From Mycobacterium colombiense (lineage in GTDB: Bacteria > Actinomycetota > Actinomycetes > Mycobacteriales > Mycobacteriaceae), in assembly GCF_001665835.1 (NCBI RefSeq), contig NZ_LZSX01000003.1, positions 1-64,000 on the forward strand: a stretch of DNA of 64,000 bases, in the 5' to 3' direction. Below the pieces are notes generated by a model. It saw nothing but the letters and a program-made list of their open reading frames with translations, was not told where the DNA came from and searched no databases. A program made the translations under genes and the position numbers. Shown here piece by piece: positions 54,170-61,934 of this stretch. How positions within the stretch are numbered: the stretch's first letter is position 1; each line of letters starts with the position of its first letter.

Positions 54170-55552
54170 ATGGATTTTGCGGCGTTGCCGCCCGAGGTCA
54201 ATTCCGCGCGGATGTATGCCGGCGCGGGGGTGGGCTCCATGGTCGCCGCCACGGCCGCCTGGGATGCGTTGGCTGCCGAGTTGAGTTCGGCGGCGGCCTC
54301 TTATCGGGCGGTGTTGTCGGAGCTGACGAGCGGCTCGTGGGTGGGCCCGTCGTCGGGGGCGATGGTGGCGGCGGTGGCTCCGTATGTGGCGTGGATGAAC
54401 ACCACCGCCGCGCAGGCCCAACAGGCAGCCGGCCAGCTCACGTCGGCGGTGGCCGCCTACGAGGCGGCCTTCGCCGCCACGGTGCCCCCGGCGCAGATCG
54501 AGGTCAACCGCGCGCTGTTGGCCTCACTCGTGGCGACCAACGTCCTCGGGCAGAACACCCCGGCGATCGCGACCACCGAGGCGCAGTACGCCGAGATGTG
54601 GGCCCAAGACGCCGCGGCCATGTACGGCTACGCCGGCGCCTCGGCGGCGGCCACCAGATTGACCGCATTCACGTCTCCGCCGCAGATCACCAACCCGTCG
54701 GGCAAGGCGATGCAGGCCGCTTCCGTCAACCAGGCCGCCGCGTCCTCGGCAGGGCCGAGCACGCAGTCCGCACTCTCGGTCGTGCCGAACACGCTGCAAA
54801 ACCTTTCGTCAACACCATTCGCCACTTCATCGAACTTGGATCCGGCGCTGGGAAGCCTGTTCGACCCACCAGCCGGCAGCCCCACGGGCCTCAACGAGCT
54901 CACGCAGAACATCGGTAACTGGGCGTTGGTCATCAGTGGCCCCTTGTTCACGGCTTCCGGTATCACTCCCCTGCTGGGCGGGCTCTACGGGCTGGCATTG
55001 CCGACGGCGGCGGCGGTCGCCGGCGACGTGTCACCGGCGGACGCTGGGCTGGGGACCCTGGTGAGCTCGCCAGGCGGGACGGGAGTCCCGGCCAATGCCG
55101 GTGTCTCGGCGAGCCTGGCCGGGTCGTCCGCCGTCGGCGGGCTGTCGGTGCCGCAGTCGTGGGCGGAGGGCCCGGCCGTTCGGCTGGCCGCGAGCGCGTC
55201 GCCCTTGCCGGCCGCCGGACTCGGCGGTGTACCACCGGCCGAGGCGGCAAGTCCCGGCTTCTTCGGTGGCCTTCCTCCGGTGGGCAGCGTGGTCAACGCG
55301 CCCAGGGGTGAGCAGTCGCGCACCCGCTCCGGATCGGGTCAGCGAGTCGTCCCGGCAATGCCTGGCGAGCAGGGCGCTGACGAGGGTGTCGCGACCCGGC
55401 CCGCACCGGCGCCACAAAAGAGCCGCAAGCACGTCGCCAGCGCATTGAGCGAACGCGAGCGCGACGAGCTCGAAAAGCTGCGCAAGGAGATCGCCGAAGT
55501 GGCGACCGAACGCGATGCGGCGGCCCGCCTGATCAAGGAGGCCATGCTATGA
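54170..55552 (+). CDS. PPE-SVP family protein 1
   Basis: The 460-residue protein starts [18 protein letters not shown], the PPE motif. A conserved helical PPE domain follows (about 180 residues, containing a WxG-like [16 protein letters not shown]), and the PPE-SVP tail shows [12 protein letters not shown]. It ends in a charged helical segment ([23 protein letters not shown]) likely to form a coiled coil, unusual for PPE proteins. PPEs are secreted through ESX systems, usually with a PE partner, but none is adjacent. ATG at 54170 has CAGGGG upstream. Its stop overlaps the second PPE start (ATGA). Confidence 0.92.
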   Translation: MDFAALPPEVNSARMYAGAGVGSMVAATAAWDALAAELSSAAASYRAVLSELTSGSWVGPSSGAMVAAVAPYVAWMNTTAAQAQQAAGQLTSAVAAYEAAFAATVPPAQIEVNRALLASLVATNVLGQNTPAIATTEAQYAEMWAQDAAAMYGYAGASAAATRLTAFTSPPQITNPSGKAMQAASVNQAAASSAGPSTQSALSVVPNTLQNLSSTPFATSSNLDPALGSLFDPPAGSPTGLNELTQNIGNWALVISGPLFTASGITPLLGGLYGLALPTAAAVAGDVSPADAGLGTLVSSPGGTGVPANAGVSASLAGSSAVGGLSVPQSWAEGPAVRLAASASPLPAAGLGGVPPAEAASPGFFGGLPPVGSVVNAPRGEQSRTRSGSGQRVVPAMPGEQGADEGVATRPAPAPQKSRKHVASALSERERDELEKLRKEIAEVATERDAAARLIKEAML

Positions 55553-56952
55553 CCGCGCCCTTGGATTTCGGAGGCCTGCCACCCGAAGTCAATTCCGCGC
55601 GGATGTATGCGGGTGCGGGGTCGGAGCCGTGGGTTGCGGCCGCGGCGGCCTGGGAGAAATTGGCAGCCGAATTGAGTTCGGCGGCAACGTCCTATCGAAC
55701 GGTGACGTCGCAACTTGCGGCTGACCCGTGGGTGGGCCCGTCGTCGGGGGCGATGGTGGCGGCGGTGGCTCCGTATGTGGCGTGGATGAACACCACCGCC
55801 GCGCAGGCCCAGCAGGCGGCCAGCCAGCTCACGTCGGCGGTGGCCGCCTATGAGGCGGCCTTCGCCGCCACGGTGCCCCCGGCGCAGATCGAGGTCAACC
55901 GCGCGCTGTTGTCTTCGCTGGTGTCCACCAATGCTTTTGGGCAGAACACCCCGGCGATCGCGGCCACCGAGGCGCAGTACTCCGAGATGTGGGCTCAAGA
56001 CGCCGCAGCCATGTACGGCTACGCGGGCGCCTCGGCGGCGGCCACCAGGTTGACGCCGTTCACCTCACCGCCCCAGACCACCAACTCGACGGCAAATACC
56101 AACCAGAGCATGGCGGTCAACAGGGCTGCCGCGTCAGCAACCGGCCAGAGCACCCAATCGACGCTGTCCAGCGTGCCCAACCTGCTGCAGAACGTTACGG
56201 CGGGCCCGGCCTCCGGGACGTCCGGAGGGTCTTCCGGGTCGGGTTCGCTGCTGGATCTGTTCAACAACTTCAGCGAGAACACCATCGGCTACCAAATCCT
56301 TTCCGAGGGTTTGAATTTCGACGCCTCCGGTACCTTGCTGACCCTCGCACCGCCGGTCGCCGCGGCCTGGAACCCGTTGGTCAATTCGCTTTCCGCGCCA
56401 CCGGCCGCGGCGGCGGGTCTTGCCGGAGCGGGCACCTCCGGGTCGGCTCTGGTGAATTCGGGCTCGGGTGCGGGCCCGGGCGTCCCCGGGGTATCGGCGG
56501 GAGTGGGCGAGGCGGCGTCGGTCGGCAAGCTGTCGGTGCCGCAGTCCTGGGGCACGTCCCCGGCGATTCGGCTGGCCGCCACGGCAGCCGCGCTGCCGAG
56601 CGCCGGGCTCGAGGGCGTCCCCCAGGCCGGGGCGGCCACACCGGGCTTCTACGGCGGCATGCCCTCGATGGGTCCGGTGGCCAGCGTCGTCAACGCACCG
56701 CGCGGCGACCAGGGCCGCATCCGGGCAGGCGCCCGCCACAAGGTGGTTCCCGGGCTGGCCGGCGAGACCGGCATGCACGACGACCCCGCCGGCCGATGGG
56801 TCAAGCCGACCGCCGATGCGGACGACGACGCCGCCGTGGGCGAACGCGATGAGCTCAACCAACTGCGCAAGGCGATCGCCGACGTACGCCGACAACGAGA
56901 CGTTCTGAAGCGCACGGCCGCGAACTTGATCAAGGAGGCGACGAACAAATAG
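55549..56952 (+). CDS. PPE-SVP family protein 2
   Basis: The 467-residue PPE protein ([41 protein letters not shown]) is a paralogue of the first. The N-terminal domains are highly alike and include a 180-bp block (55732-55911) with only four differences from 54341-54520, while the middle parts have diverged. It too ends in a charged helix ([20 protein letters not shown]). Its start overlaps the stop of the first PPE, so the pair is coupled and might heterodimerise through the tails (inference). Confidence 0.92.
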   Translation: MTAPLDFGGLPPEVNSARMYAGAGSEPWVAAAAAWEKLAAELSSAATSYRTVTSQLAADPWVGPSSGAMVAAVAPYVAWMNTTAAQAQQAASQLTSAVAAYEAAFAATVPPAQIEVNRALLSSLVSTNAFGQNTPAIAATEAQYSEMWAQDAAAMYGYAGASAAATRLTPFTSPPQTTNSTANTNQSMAVNRAAASATGQSTQSTLSSVPNLLQNVTAGPASGTSGGSSGSGSLLDLFNNFSENTIGYQILSEGLNFDASGTLLTLAPPVAAAWNPLVNSLSAPPAAAAGLAGAGTSGSALVNSGSGAGPGVPGVSAGVGEAASVGKLSVPQSWGTSPAIRLAATAAALPSAGLEGVPQAGAATPGFYGGMPSMGPVASVVNAPRGDQGRIRAGARHKVVPGLAGETGMHDDPAGRWVKPTADADDDAAVGERDELNQLRKAIADVRRQRDVLKRTAANLIKEATNK

Positions 56953-57078
56953 CAGCCCTGTCGCGGATCGCTCTCATCGAGCCTCAGGAACCGCAATAGC
57001 CCGCGGTTGTGAATTGTGACATGTCGATGAACGACAGCCGATTGCCGTCCACTCGACTTGAGAAGTGAGGAAAGAGCT

Positions 57079-58626
57079 TTGGCCATTAACACGACGTCTG
57101 GAACCGCAAGAACACTCAAAGAAAACGCCCAGCCCCAGACCCAACCCGGCGTCGGCAGTATCCCCACGCTCGAGGACGAGGACCAGGCTCAGCTCGAGGC
57201 CCTCGGCTTCCACTCCGACTTCAAGCGGGACATGAGCCCGTGGGCGAACTTCTCGCTCGGATTCACCTACCTGTCACCGGTGGTCGGCATCTACACGGTG
57301 TTCGCTTTCGCGCTGGCCGCCGCTGGGCCGCCGATGATCTGGAGCCTGCTCATCGCCGGCGCCGGGCAGATGTTGGTCGCGCTGGTGTTCAGCGAGGTGG
57401 TCGCGCAGTTCCCCGTGGCCGGTGGCGTCTACCCCTGGGCGCGACGGTTGTGGGGCCGCAAATGGGCGTGGATGACCGGGTGGGTCTACATGTTCACGCT
57501 GCTGGCCCTGCTGGCCGACGCGGCCTATGGTGCGGGCCCGTACGTGGCCGACGTGTTCGGTTTCACGCCGTCCCCGCACGCCACGGTGCTGTGTGCGCTC
57601 GGCATGTTGGCGATTGCCACCGCCATCAACCTGACCGGCACCAAGATGCTGGGCTACTTCGCCATCTTCGGCTTCAGCGCCGAGCTGATCGGAGCCATCG
57701 TGGTCGGCGTCTGGTTGCTGTGCACCCAGCGACACCACAACCTCGGGGTGCTGTTCCACGGCTTCGGTGCCCAAGGCAGCCACAGCTACATGTACGCCTT
57801 TCTGGCCGCCAGCCTGATCGCGCTGTACCAGTTCTTCGGTTTCGAAGCCTGCGGCGACGTGGCCGAAGAGGTCCGCGACCCCGGCGTGCAAATTCCCAAG
57901 GCGATGCGCCGCACCATCTACATCGGAGGCTCCGCAGCTACTTTCGTCTGCTTGAGCCTGATCCTGTCGGTCACCGACTTCGGCGCGGTGATCAGCGGCA
58001 AGGACTCCGATCCGATCGACACCATCCTGAAGACCGCATTCGGCGGGCTCGGCGCCAAGGTCGTGCTGTGCATCGTGCTGATCTCGTTCGTGTCGTGCGC
58101 GCTGAGCCTGCAGGCCGCGGCCAGCCGGCTCATCTACTCCTACGGCCGTGACGACATGATCATCGGCTCAAAGCTGTTGGCGCGCTTCGATCACAAACGC
58201 CACGTGCCGCCGTACTCGCTGCTGATTGCGGTCATCATCCCGGCGTTCCTGATCATCGGTTCGCTCATCTCGAGCGACGCGCTCACCAAACTCGTCAGCT
58301 TCGGTTCGGTCGGGGTCTACATCGCGTTCCAGATGGTGGTGCTGGCGGCCCTGCGCGCGCGGATCAAAGGCTGGGTGCCGAAGGGCAAGTACCGGCTCGG
58401 CCGGTGGGGCGTGCCCGTGAACATCGGCGCGCTGATCTACGGAGTCGCGGCCATCGTCAATCTGTCCTGGCCGCGTGACTCCCACCAGCCCTGGTATGAC
58501 GACTACATCATCGCGCTGATGTCCGTGGCCGTTGTCGGCCTCGGCATCCTGTACATGGTGTGCAGCCGGGCTTACGCCAAGAGCGACGCTCCATACGCTG
58601 ACGCCGTTCCGTCGGAGTCAGCCTGA
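57079..58626 (+). CDS. APC-superfamily amino acid/amine permease
   Basis: The 515-residue protein has about 12 membrane helices after a 60-residue cytoplasmic N-terminus (NFSLGFTYLSPVVGIYTVFA, FPVAGGVYPWARRLWGRKWA, GFEACGDVAEEVRDPGVQIPKAMRRTI). The EEVRDP consensus is a hallmark of the amino-acid/polyamine/choline permease group. The substrate is unknown. TTG at 57079 has GAGGAAAGAG just upstream and is preferred over TTG at 57058. It follows the PPE pair after 126 bases and could be in their transcript. It is divergent from the degraded dehydrogenase region, though tail to tail. Confidence 0.87.
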   Translation: MAINTTSGTARTLKENAQPQTQPGVGSIPTLEDEDQAQLEALGFHSDFKRDMSPWANFSLGFTYLSPVVGIYTVFAFALAAAGPPMIWSLLIAGAGQMLVALVFSEVVAQFPVAGGVYPWARRLWGRKWAWMTGWVYMFTLLALLADAAYGAGPYVADVFGFTPSPHATVLCALGMLAIATAINLTGTKMLGYFAIFGFSAELIGAIVVGVWLLCTQRHHNLGVLFHGFGAQGSHSYMYAFLAASLIALYQFFGFEACGDVAEEVRDPGVQIPKAMRRTIYIGGSAATFVCLSLILSVTDFGAVISGKDSDPIDTILKTAFGGLGAKVVLCIVLISFVSCALSLQAAASRLIYSYGRDDMIIGSKLLARFDHKRHVPPYSLLIAVIIPAFLIIGSLISSDALTKLVSFGSVGVYIAFQMVVLAALRARIKGWVPKGKYRLGRWGVPVNIGALIYGVAAIVNLSWPRDSHQPWYDDYIIALMSVAVVGLGILYMVCSRAYAKSDAPYADAVPSESA

Positions 58627-58812
58627 TCCCGCTCGTCCGCGGACCGCAACTCGTCGACATCCTCACCGGGGCCAAACAGCTAAGCACCGTTGGACGCCGC
58701 CCAACTCGCGCTTTCCACCTGGCTCGGCACGGCCAGCTCCGGCAGCATAAACCCGCGGCGAAAACAGGGGGCGGGTCGAATTTCGCCATGACGTCGCGCT
58801 CGTCCGCCGACA

Positions 58813-59174
58813 TCAGCAGAACGTGACGACGACCTTGTCCGCCGCCCCGGGGTGTGCGCCAGTTCGAGCGCCTCGCCGACGTCGTCGAACGGGATGGTGT
58901 GGCTGACGATCAGCGCGTACTTCTCCCAGTTCGCGACGAGATCCCTGGTCACCTCGAAGATCTCGTCGGGATAGCCCATCGATCCCAGGATGGTGATCTC
59001 GTTGCTCATCACGTTGACGAACTCGACTGGCACCGGTTCCTTGTGCACACCAACGATTCCCAGGGTGGCACCCTTCTTGGCCGCGGCCAGCGCGGTGTTG
59101 ATGACCGCGGGTACACCGGCGGCGTCGAGGTAGATGTCGGTTGCCGAAGAGGGGCGTTCCGATGGTGTGCTCAT
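58813..59174 (-). pseudogene. Zinc-type alcohol dehydrogenase remnant (internal deletion and frameshift)
   Basis: A start codon at 59174 with GGGAG upstream reads MSTPSERPSS and then jumps into the cofactor half of an MDR dehydrogenase (ATDIYLDAAGVPAVINTALA, GATLGIVGVHKEPVPVEFVN, GSMGYPDEIFEVTRDLV). The whole N-terminal catalytic domain is missing. Near 58850 a base is missing from a G-run: the current frame reads HTPGRRTRSSS where restoring one G gives HTPGAADKVVVTFC and a stop at 58813. Both lesions point to a dead gene. Downstream sequence to 58627 has no clear gene. Confidence 0.8.
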
Positions 59175-59532
59175 CGTTAATTGCTCCCTGAACGTTGATC
59201 TGGTGTGTCCAACATTTTCGTTTGCAGCGAAAATCATCCGGCCATCAGGGCGCGTGACTAAACGTCTTACAGCACAACAATCTAACGAGCGAACGCGACA
59301 AGAGGGTTTAAGACGAGGAGAGTCGATGCGGTGAGTGACGCGGCGCGCGTTACCTAGGTCGACGACCCCGCGAGACTGGAGAGCATGCAGCACACAATCC
59401 ACGGTGTTCCGGGTTAGGCGTGTTGGCAACACAGTGCTTGCTTGTTTCGGCAAGTCATGCCATATTTCCGGTTCCCATGCTGCTTTTAGGCCGACTCATC
59501 GGCGAATGTGTTTTTGATCATTCGATGCGGGC
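59175..59532. other. Intergenic region, no gene seen
   Basis: About 360 bases of lower-GC DNA between the dehydrogenase remnant and the small membrane-protein gene. Short open frames lack starts with SDs or any recognisable homology. Confidence 0.5.
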
Positions 59533-59916
59533 TCAGGTAGTTTCGTGGCCATAAGCAAGAAGGCAACATGGATCTGAACCGTGACATAGTGCTCGGCTCG
59601 CCCTCCCCCTCATCCACTTCAACCGCAAAACACGCTCATGCAACTCCTCAATGATCAGGAGCACCAGGCCCGCAGCGCTCGCCCCGAAAGTGAACCATCC
59701 CAAGAGCACTTCGTCGGGCATGATGGCGAGCACGACCGCCAGTAAGGCCACCACACCAATACGCACCGCGACGAACAATACCTTCGGTTTGCATTCCTCC
59801 AAAGCGCTGAAACCCTGTATCTCATTGTGCCCGTTGGGCGCAGCTAACGATGTTGTGCAGCACGGCAGAACCGATCGGTGGACGCTGACACAGAATGGTG
59901 GAGGTCTTTGATTCAC
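59533..59916 (-). CDS. Small two-helix membrane protein coupled to a SigH-like sigma factor (possible anti-sigma)
   Basis: The 127-residue protein has a Cys/His-containing N-terminus (Cys9, His13, Cys19, Cys20, His30, Cys42), two hydrophobic helices (46-66, VLFVAVRIGVVALLAVVLAI; about 71-92), and a basic Cys-containing tail. Its GTG start overlaps the sigma-factor stop (GTGA) and has a perfect GGAGG four bases upstream inside the sigma gene, as rshA has with sigH. No ZAS motif (HxxxCxxC) is present and I know no homologue. The position suggests an anti-sigma or sensor, which is inference. Confidence 0.58.
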   Translation of the reverse strand: MNQRPPPFCVSVHRSVLPCCTTSLAAPNGHNEIQGFSALEECKPKVLFVAVRIGVVALLAVVLAIMPDEVLLGWFTFGASAAGLVLLIIEELHERVLRLKWMRGRASRALCHGSDPCCLLAYGHETT

Positions 59917-60599
59917 GTTACCTCCAATGAGACGGAGTCGATCATTGGCCCGGGCTCACGTATATGTTCGATTTCAAGCCGCTTCGGGCGGCTACCACGA
60001 AGAGTCTTGCGTAACTGTCGGCGACCTCGGTGCAGTCGCGACTTGACAGTGCCGACAGCGACATTCGTGATGTCAGCAATCTCTCTATAGGACATCCCCT
60101 CCACGTCGGCATAGTAGATGGCTAATCGCGATTCCTCCGTCAGCGTCATGAGAGCAGCCTTGATCACACTGTCCGGTAAGGACTCCAACGCTGTGAGCTC
60201 AGCCGAGCGAACGACTGTCGCGCTACGTGCGGCATACAACGCCAACCGATCATCAGAGACGCCCCCAGCCGACACCTCAGTTCGCCAACGCCGCTTCTTG
60301 CGGCAACTGTTAATCCAACTGTTGTGCATAATTCGACAGAGCCAGGCGACCAAGTCTGTGCCTTCGCGGAAGGTGGGGAATCCTGCATAGGCATTCATAA
60401 GGGTGTCCTGCACGAGGTCCTCGGCGTCATGGCGGTCGCGTGTCACACGGAGTGCCATGGCGTAGAGGCGATTTCGTAGTGGAATGACCTCGCGTTCGAA
60501 ACGTGCAGCAAGTTGGGCGTTGGACGCCGGATCGCGGAAGACCACGGCTTGGCCGCAACGATCGTCGATGCTGTGGGGCAACATGGTCGGGGTAGCCAT
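59913..60599 (-). CDS. SigH-like ECF sigma factor, second copy
   Basis: The 228-residue sigma factor matches SigH in region 2 (LYAMALRVTRDRHDAEDLVQ, AWLCRIMHNSWINSCRKKRR) and region 4 ([39 protein letters not shown]). Its N-terminus and C-terminal tail differ. ATG at 60599 has AAGGAGA seven bases upstream. Base composition is lower in GC than sigH at 42994. It lies in an accessory region next to pseudogenes and is coupled to a membrane protein, so it is probably an acquired or diverged stress regulator. Confidence 0.9.
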   Translation of the reverse strand: MATPTMLPHSIDDRCGQAVVFRDPASNAQLAARFEREVIPLRNRLYAMALRVTRDRHDAEDLVQDTLMNAYAGFPTFREGTDLVAWLCRIMHNSWINSCRKKRRWRTEVSAGGVSDDRLALYAARSATVVRSAELTALESLPDSVIKAALMTLTEESRLAIYYADVEGMSYREIADITNVAVGTVKSRLHRGRRQLRKTLRGSRPKRLEIEHIREPGPMIDSVSLEVT

Positions 60600-61103
60600 G
60601 TTGAATCTCCTTAAACGAGATGGTATTTAACTAGCCAGACAAGTGCGTTGGTCTCACAAACCGTCGAGTCGCGTTACAACCGCTTGGCTCTGAGCTGACC
60701 TAGCACCACAAAGCCCACGACGTCGACTCGGGCCTGGCCGGGGCTGACGAGCGTCGCAAACCGCCCTCCTACGTCGCTTAAGGTACGAAATCTGGTGCCG
60801 GACATACTTCGATACTCAACCGATCGAACGGAAGAACGACCGGGACCTCGCGATCCATCAGGCAATCTCCCGTCTCTCCGCCTTCAAGATGACCGATGGG
60901 GATAGCGCTGCACTTGATGCCACTGGTCTCGACGCTTTCGCCATTGGCCGACGCCCGCCGGGGGCTGTCGTCGATCAATTACTAGGAGCTTGCCGTGAAA
61001 TGTCATTTTGTCGCATCCGCCTATGGCTAGTCGAAGAAGCCAGCACTGTGGCTCGCCGTGCGACGCGGGTGCCTGCGGTATTTAGTTAGCTGCTTGCGCA
61101 CCG
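60600..61103. other. Lower-GC intergenic region, no supported gene
   Basis: About 500 bases between the SigH-like gene and the LuxR remnant. Small frames (60778-60978 minus, 60889-61089 plus) have no recognisable homology. An SD-like AGGAG near 60983 precedes a short frame that stops after a dozen codons, possibly the decayed start of a gene. The promoter of the SigH-like gene should be at the left end. Confidence 0.5.
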
Positions 61104-61641
61104 CTAGACAGGACTCGGAAAGACCCGATCAAGCTGGCTGCGTGAGCTGATGTCGAGTTTGGCGAACACATTGTGAAGGTGGTACCGGACGGTGCGCGTG
61201 CTGATGAACAGCCGTGCGCCGATCTCCGGATTAGAGAGCCCGTCGCAGGCCATCCGTGCGAGGTGAGTCCCTGCCGGGTCAGTTGCTTTCCGCCTCCCCG
61301 AACGTACGTTTGCGGGCGATCTCCCCAGTGGCTTGCAGCTCACAGTCAGCCACTCGGCGAACGCCTCCATCCCCATCGCGTCGAGCATGTCGTGCGCGAT
61401 GCGCAGCTGTATTCGCGCGTCGGTTCTGCGACGCTCGCGGCGCAGCCACTCTCCGTAGAGCAGCTGGGCACGAGCAAGATCCGCACGCATGCGGGTGCGG
61501 CCAAGCCGCTCGATGGCGCCACGATAAAGACGCTCAGCCTCGGCTCCATTCGTGCCGAGCGCGTCCCGCTGCGGGGGCGAAAGACGATCGAGGCGATCGA
61601 CGGCGGCCTACAAACGCCAAGGCCTGCGCAGAAGCTTGGTC
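61104..61641 (-). pseudogene. LuxR/MalT-type regulator remnant (frameshifted, internally deleted)
   Basis: The 3' end keeps a LuxR HTH (DGLSNPEIGARLFISTRTVRYHL, LDISSRSQLDRV) and the linker repeats (ADLARAQLLYGEWLRRERRR). Between them the frame is broken: LQATGEIARKRT appears in another frame from about 61310 to 61340. Upstream, at 61601-61641, the minus strand reads DQASAQALAFVGRR in a further frame. This is the ATPase-domain segment that also occurs, intact, in the regulator at 61935. So this is the decayed, inverted paralogue of that gene, with most of its middle missing. Confidence 0.8.
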
Positions 61642-61934
61642 CGGCCGCCGCAACGCGCCTGTCCAGCGCACAGCAACCATGGCGCCCCGATCAGCCCCAT
61701 GTTGCTGTGGGAATGCCTCCGCCCCACGACACACAAGGTTGCAACCCAACCGGGCCGGTGTCGTCATTTTGGTCATTTCACAATTCCAAACGATCGCCCA
61801 TCCGCAGGGGTGCGCTTGTGTCCACTACCGTTTAGCTACAGAGCGGGGCGCGAGAATGTGGTCACCGGATCCACCGGTGCCTGGCAACCGCAACTAGTTT
61901 CCTGGGCTAGGGCAGCAAGGTATAGCCTCATCCC
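61642..61934. other. Intergenic region between LuxR remnant and intact LuxR gene
   Basis: About 290 bases with no supported gene. It probably holds the rest of the remnant's 5' side and the promoter of the rightward regulator. No clear SD precedes the regulator start. Confidence 0.4.

Noticed and set aside
58508..58813. 101-aa minus-strand frame next to the dehydrogenase remnant
   Set aside because: It starts at the restored dehydrogenase stop and runs into the permease 3' end; it may hold further remnants but nothing recognisable.
60778..61089. Two 66-aa frames on opposite strands
   Set aside because: They overlap each other, have no family match, and the only SD-like site serves a frame that stops at once.
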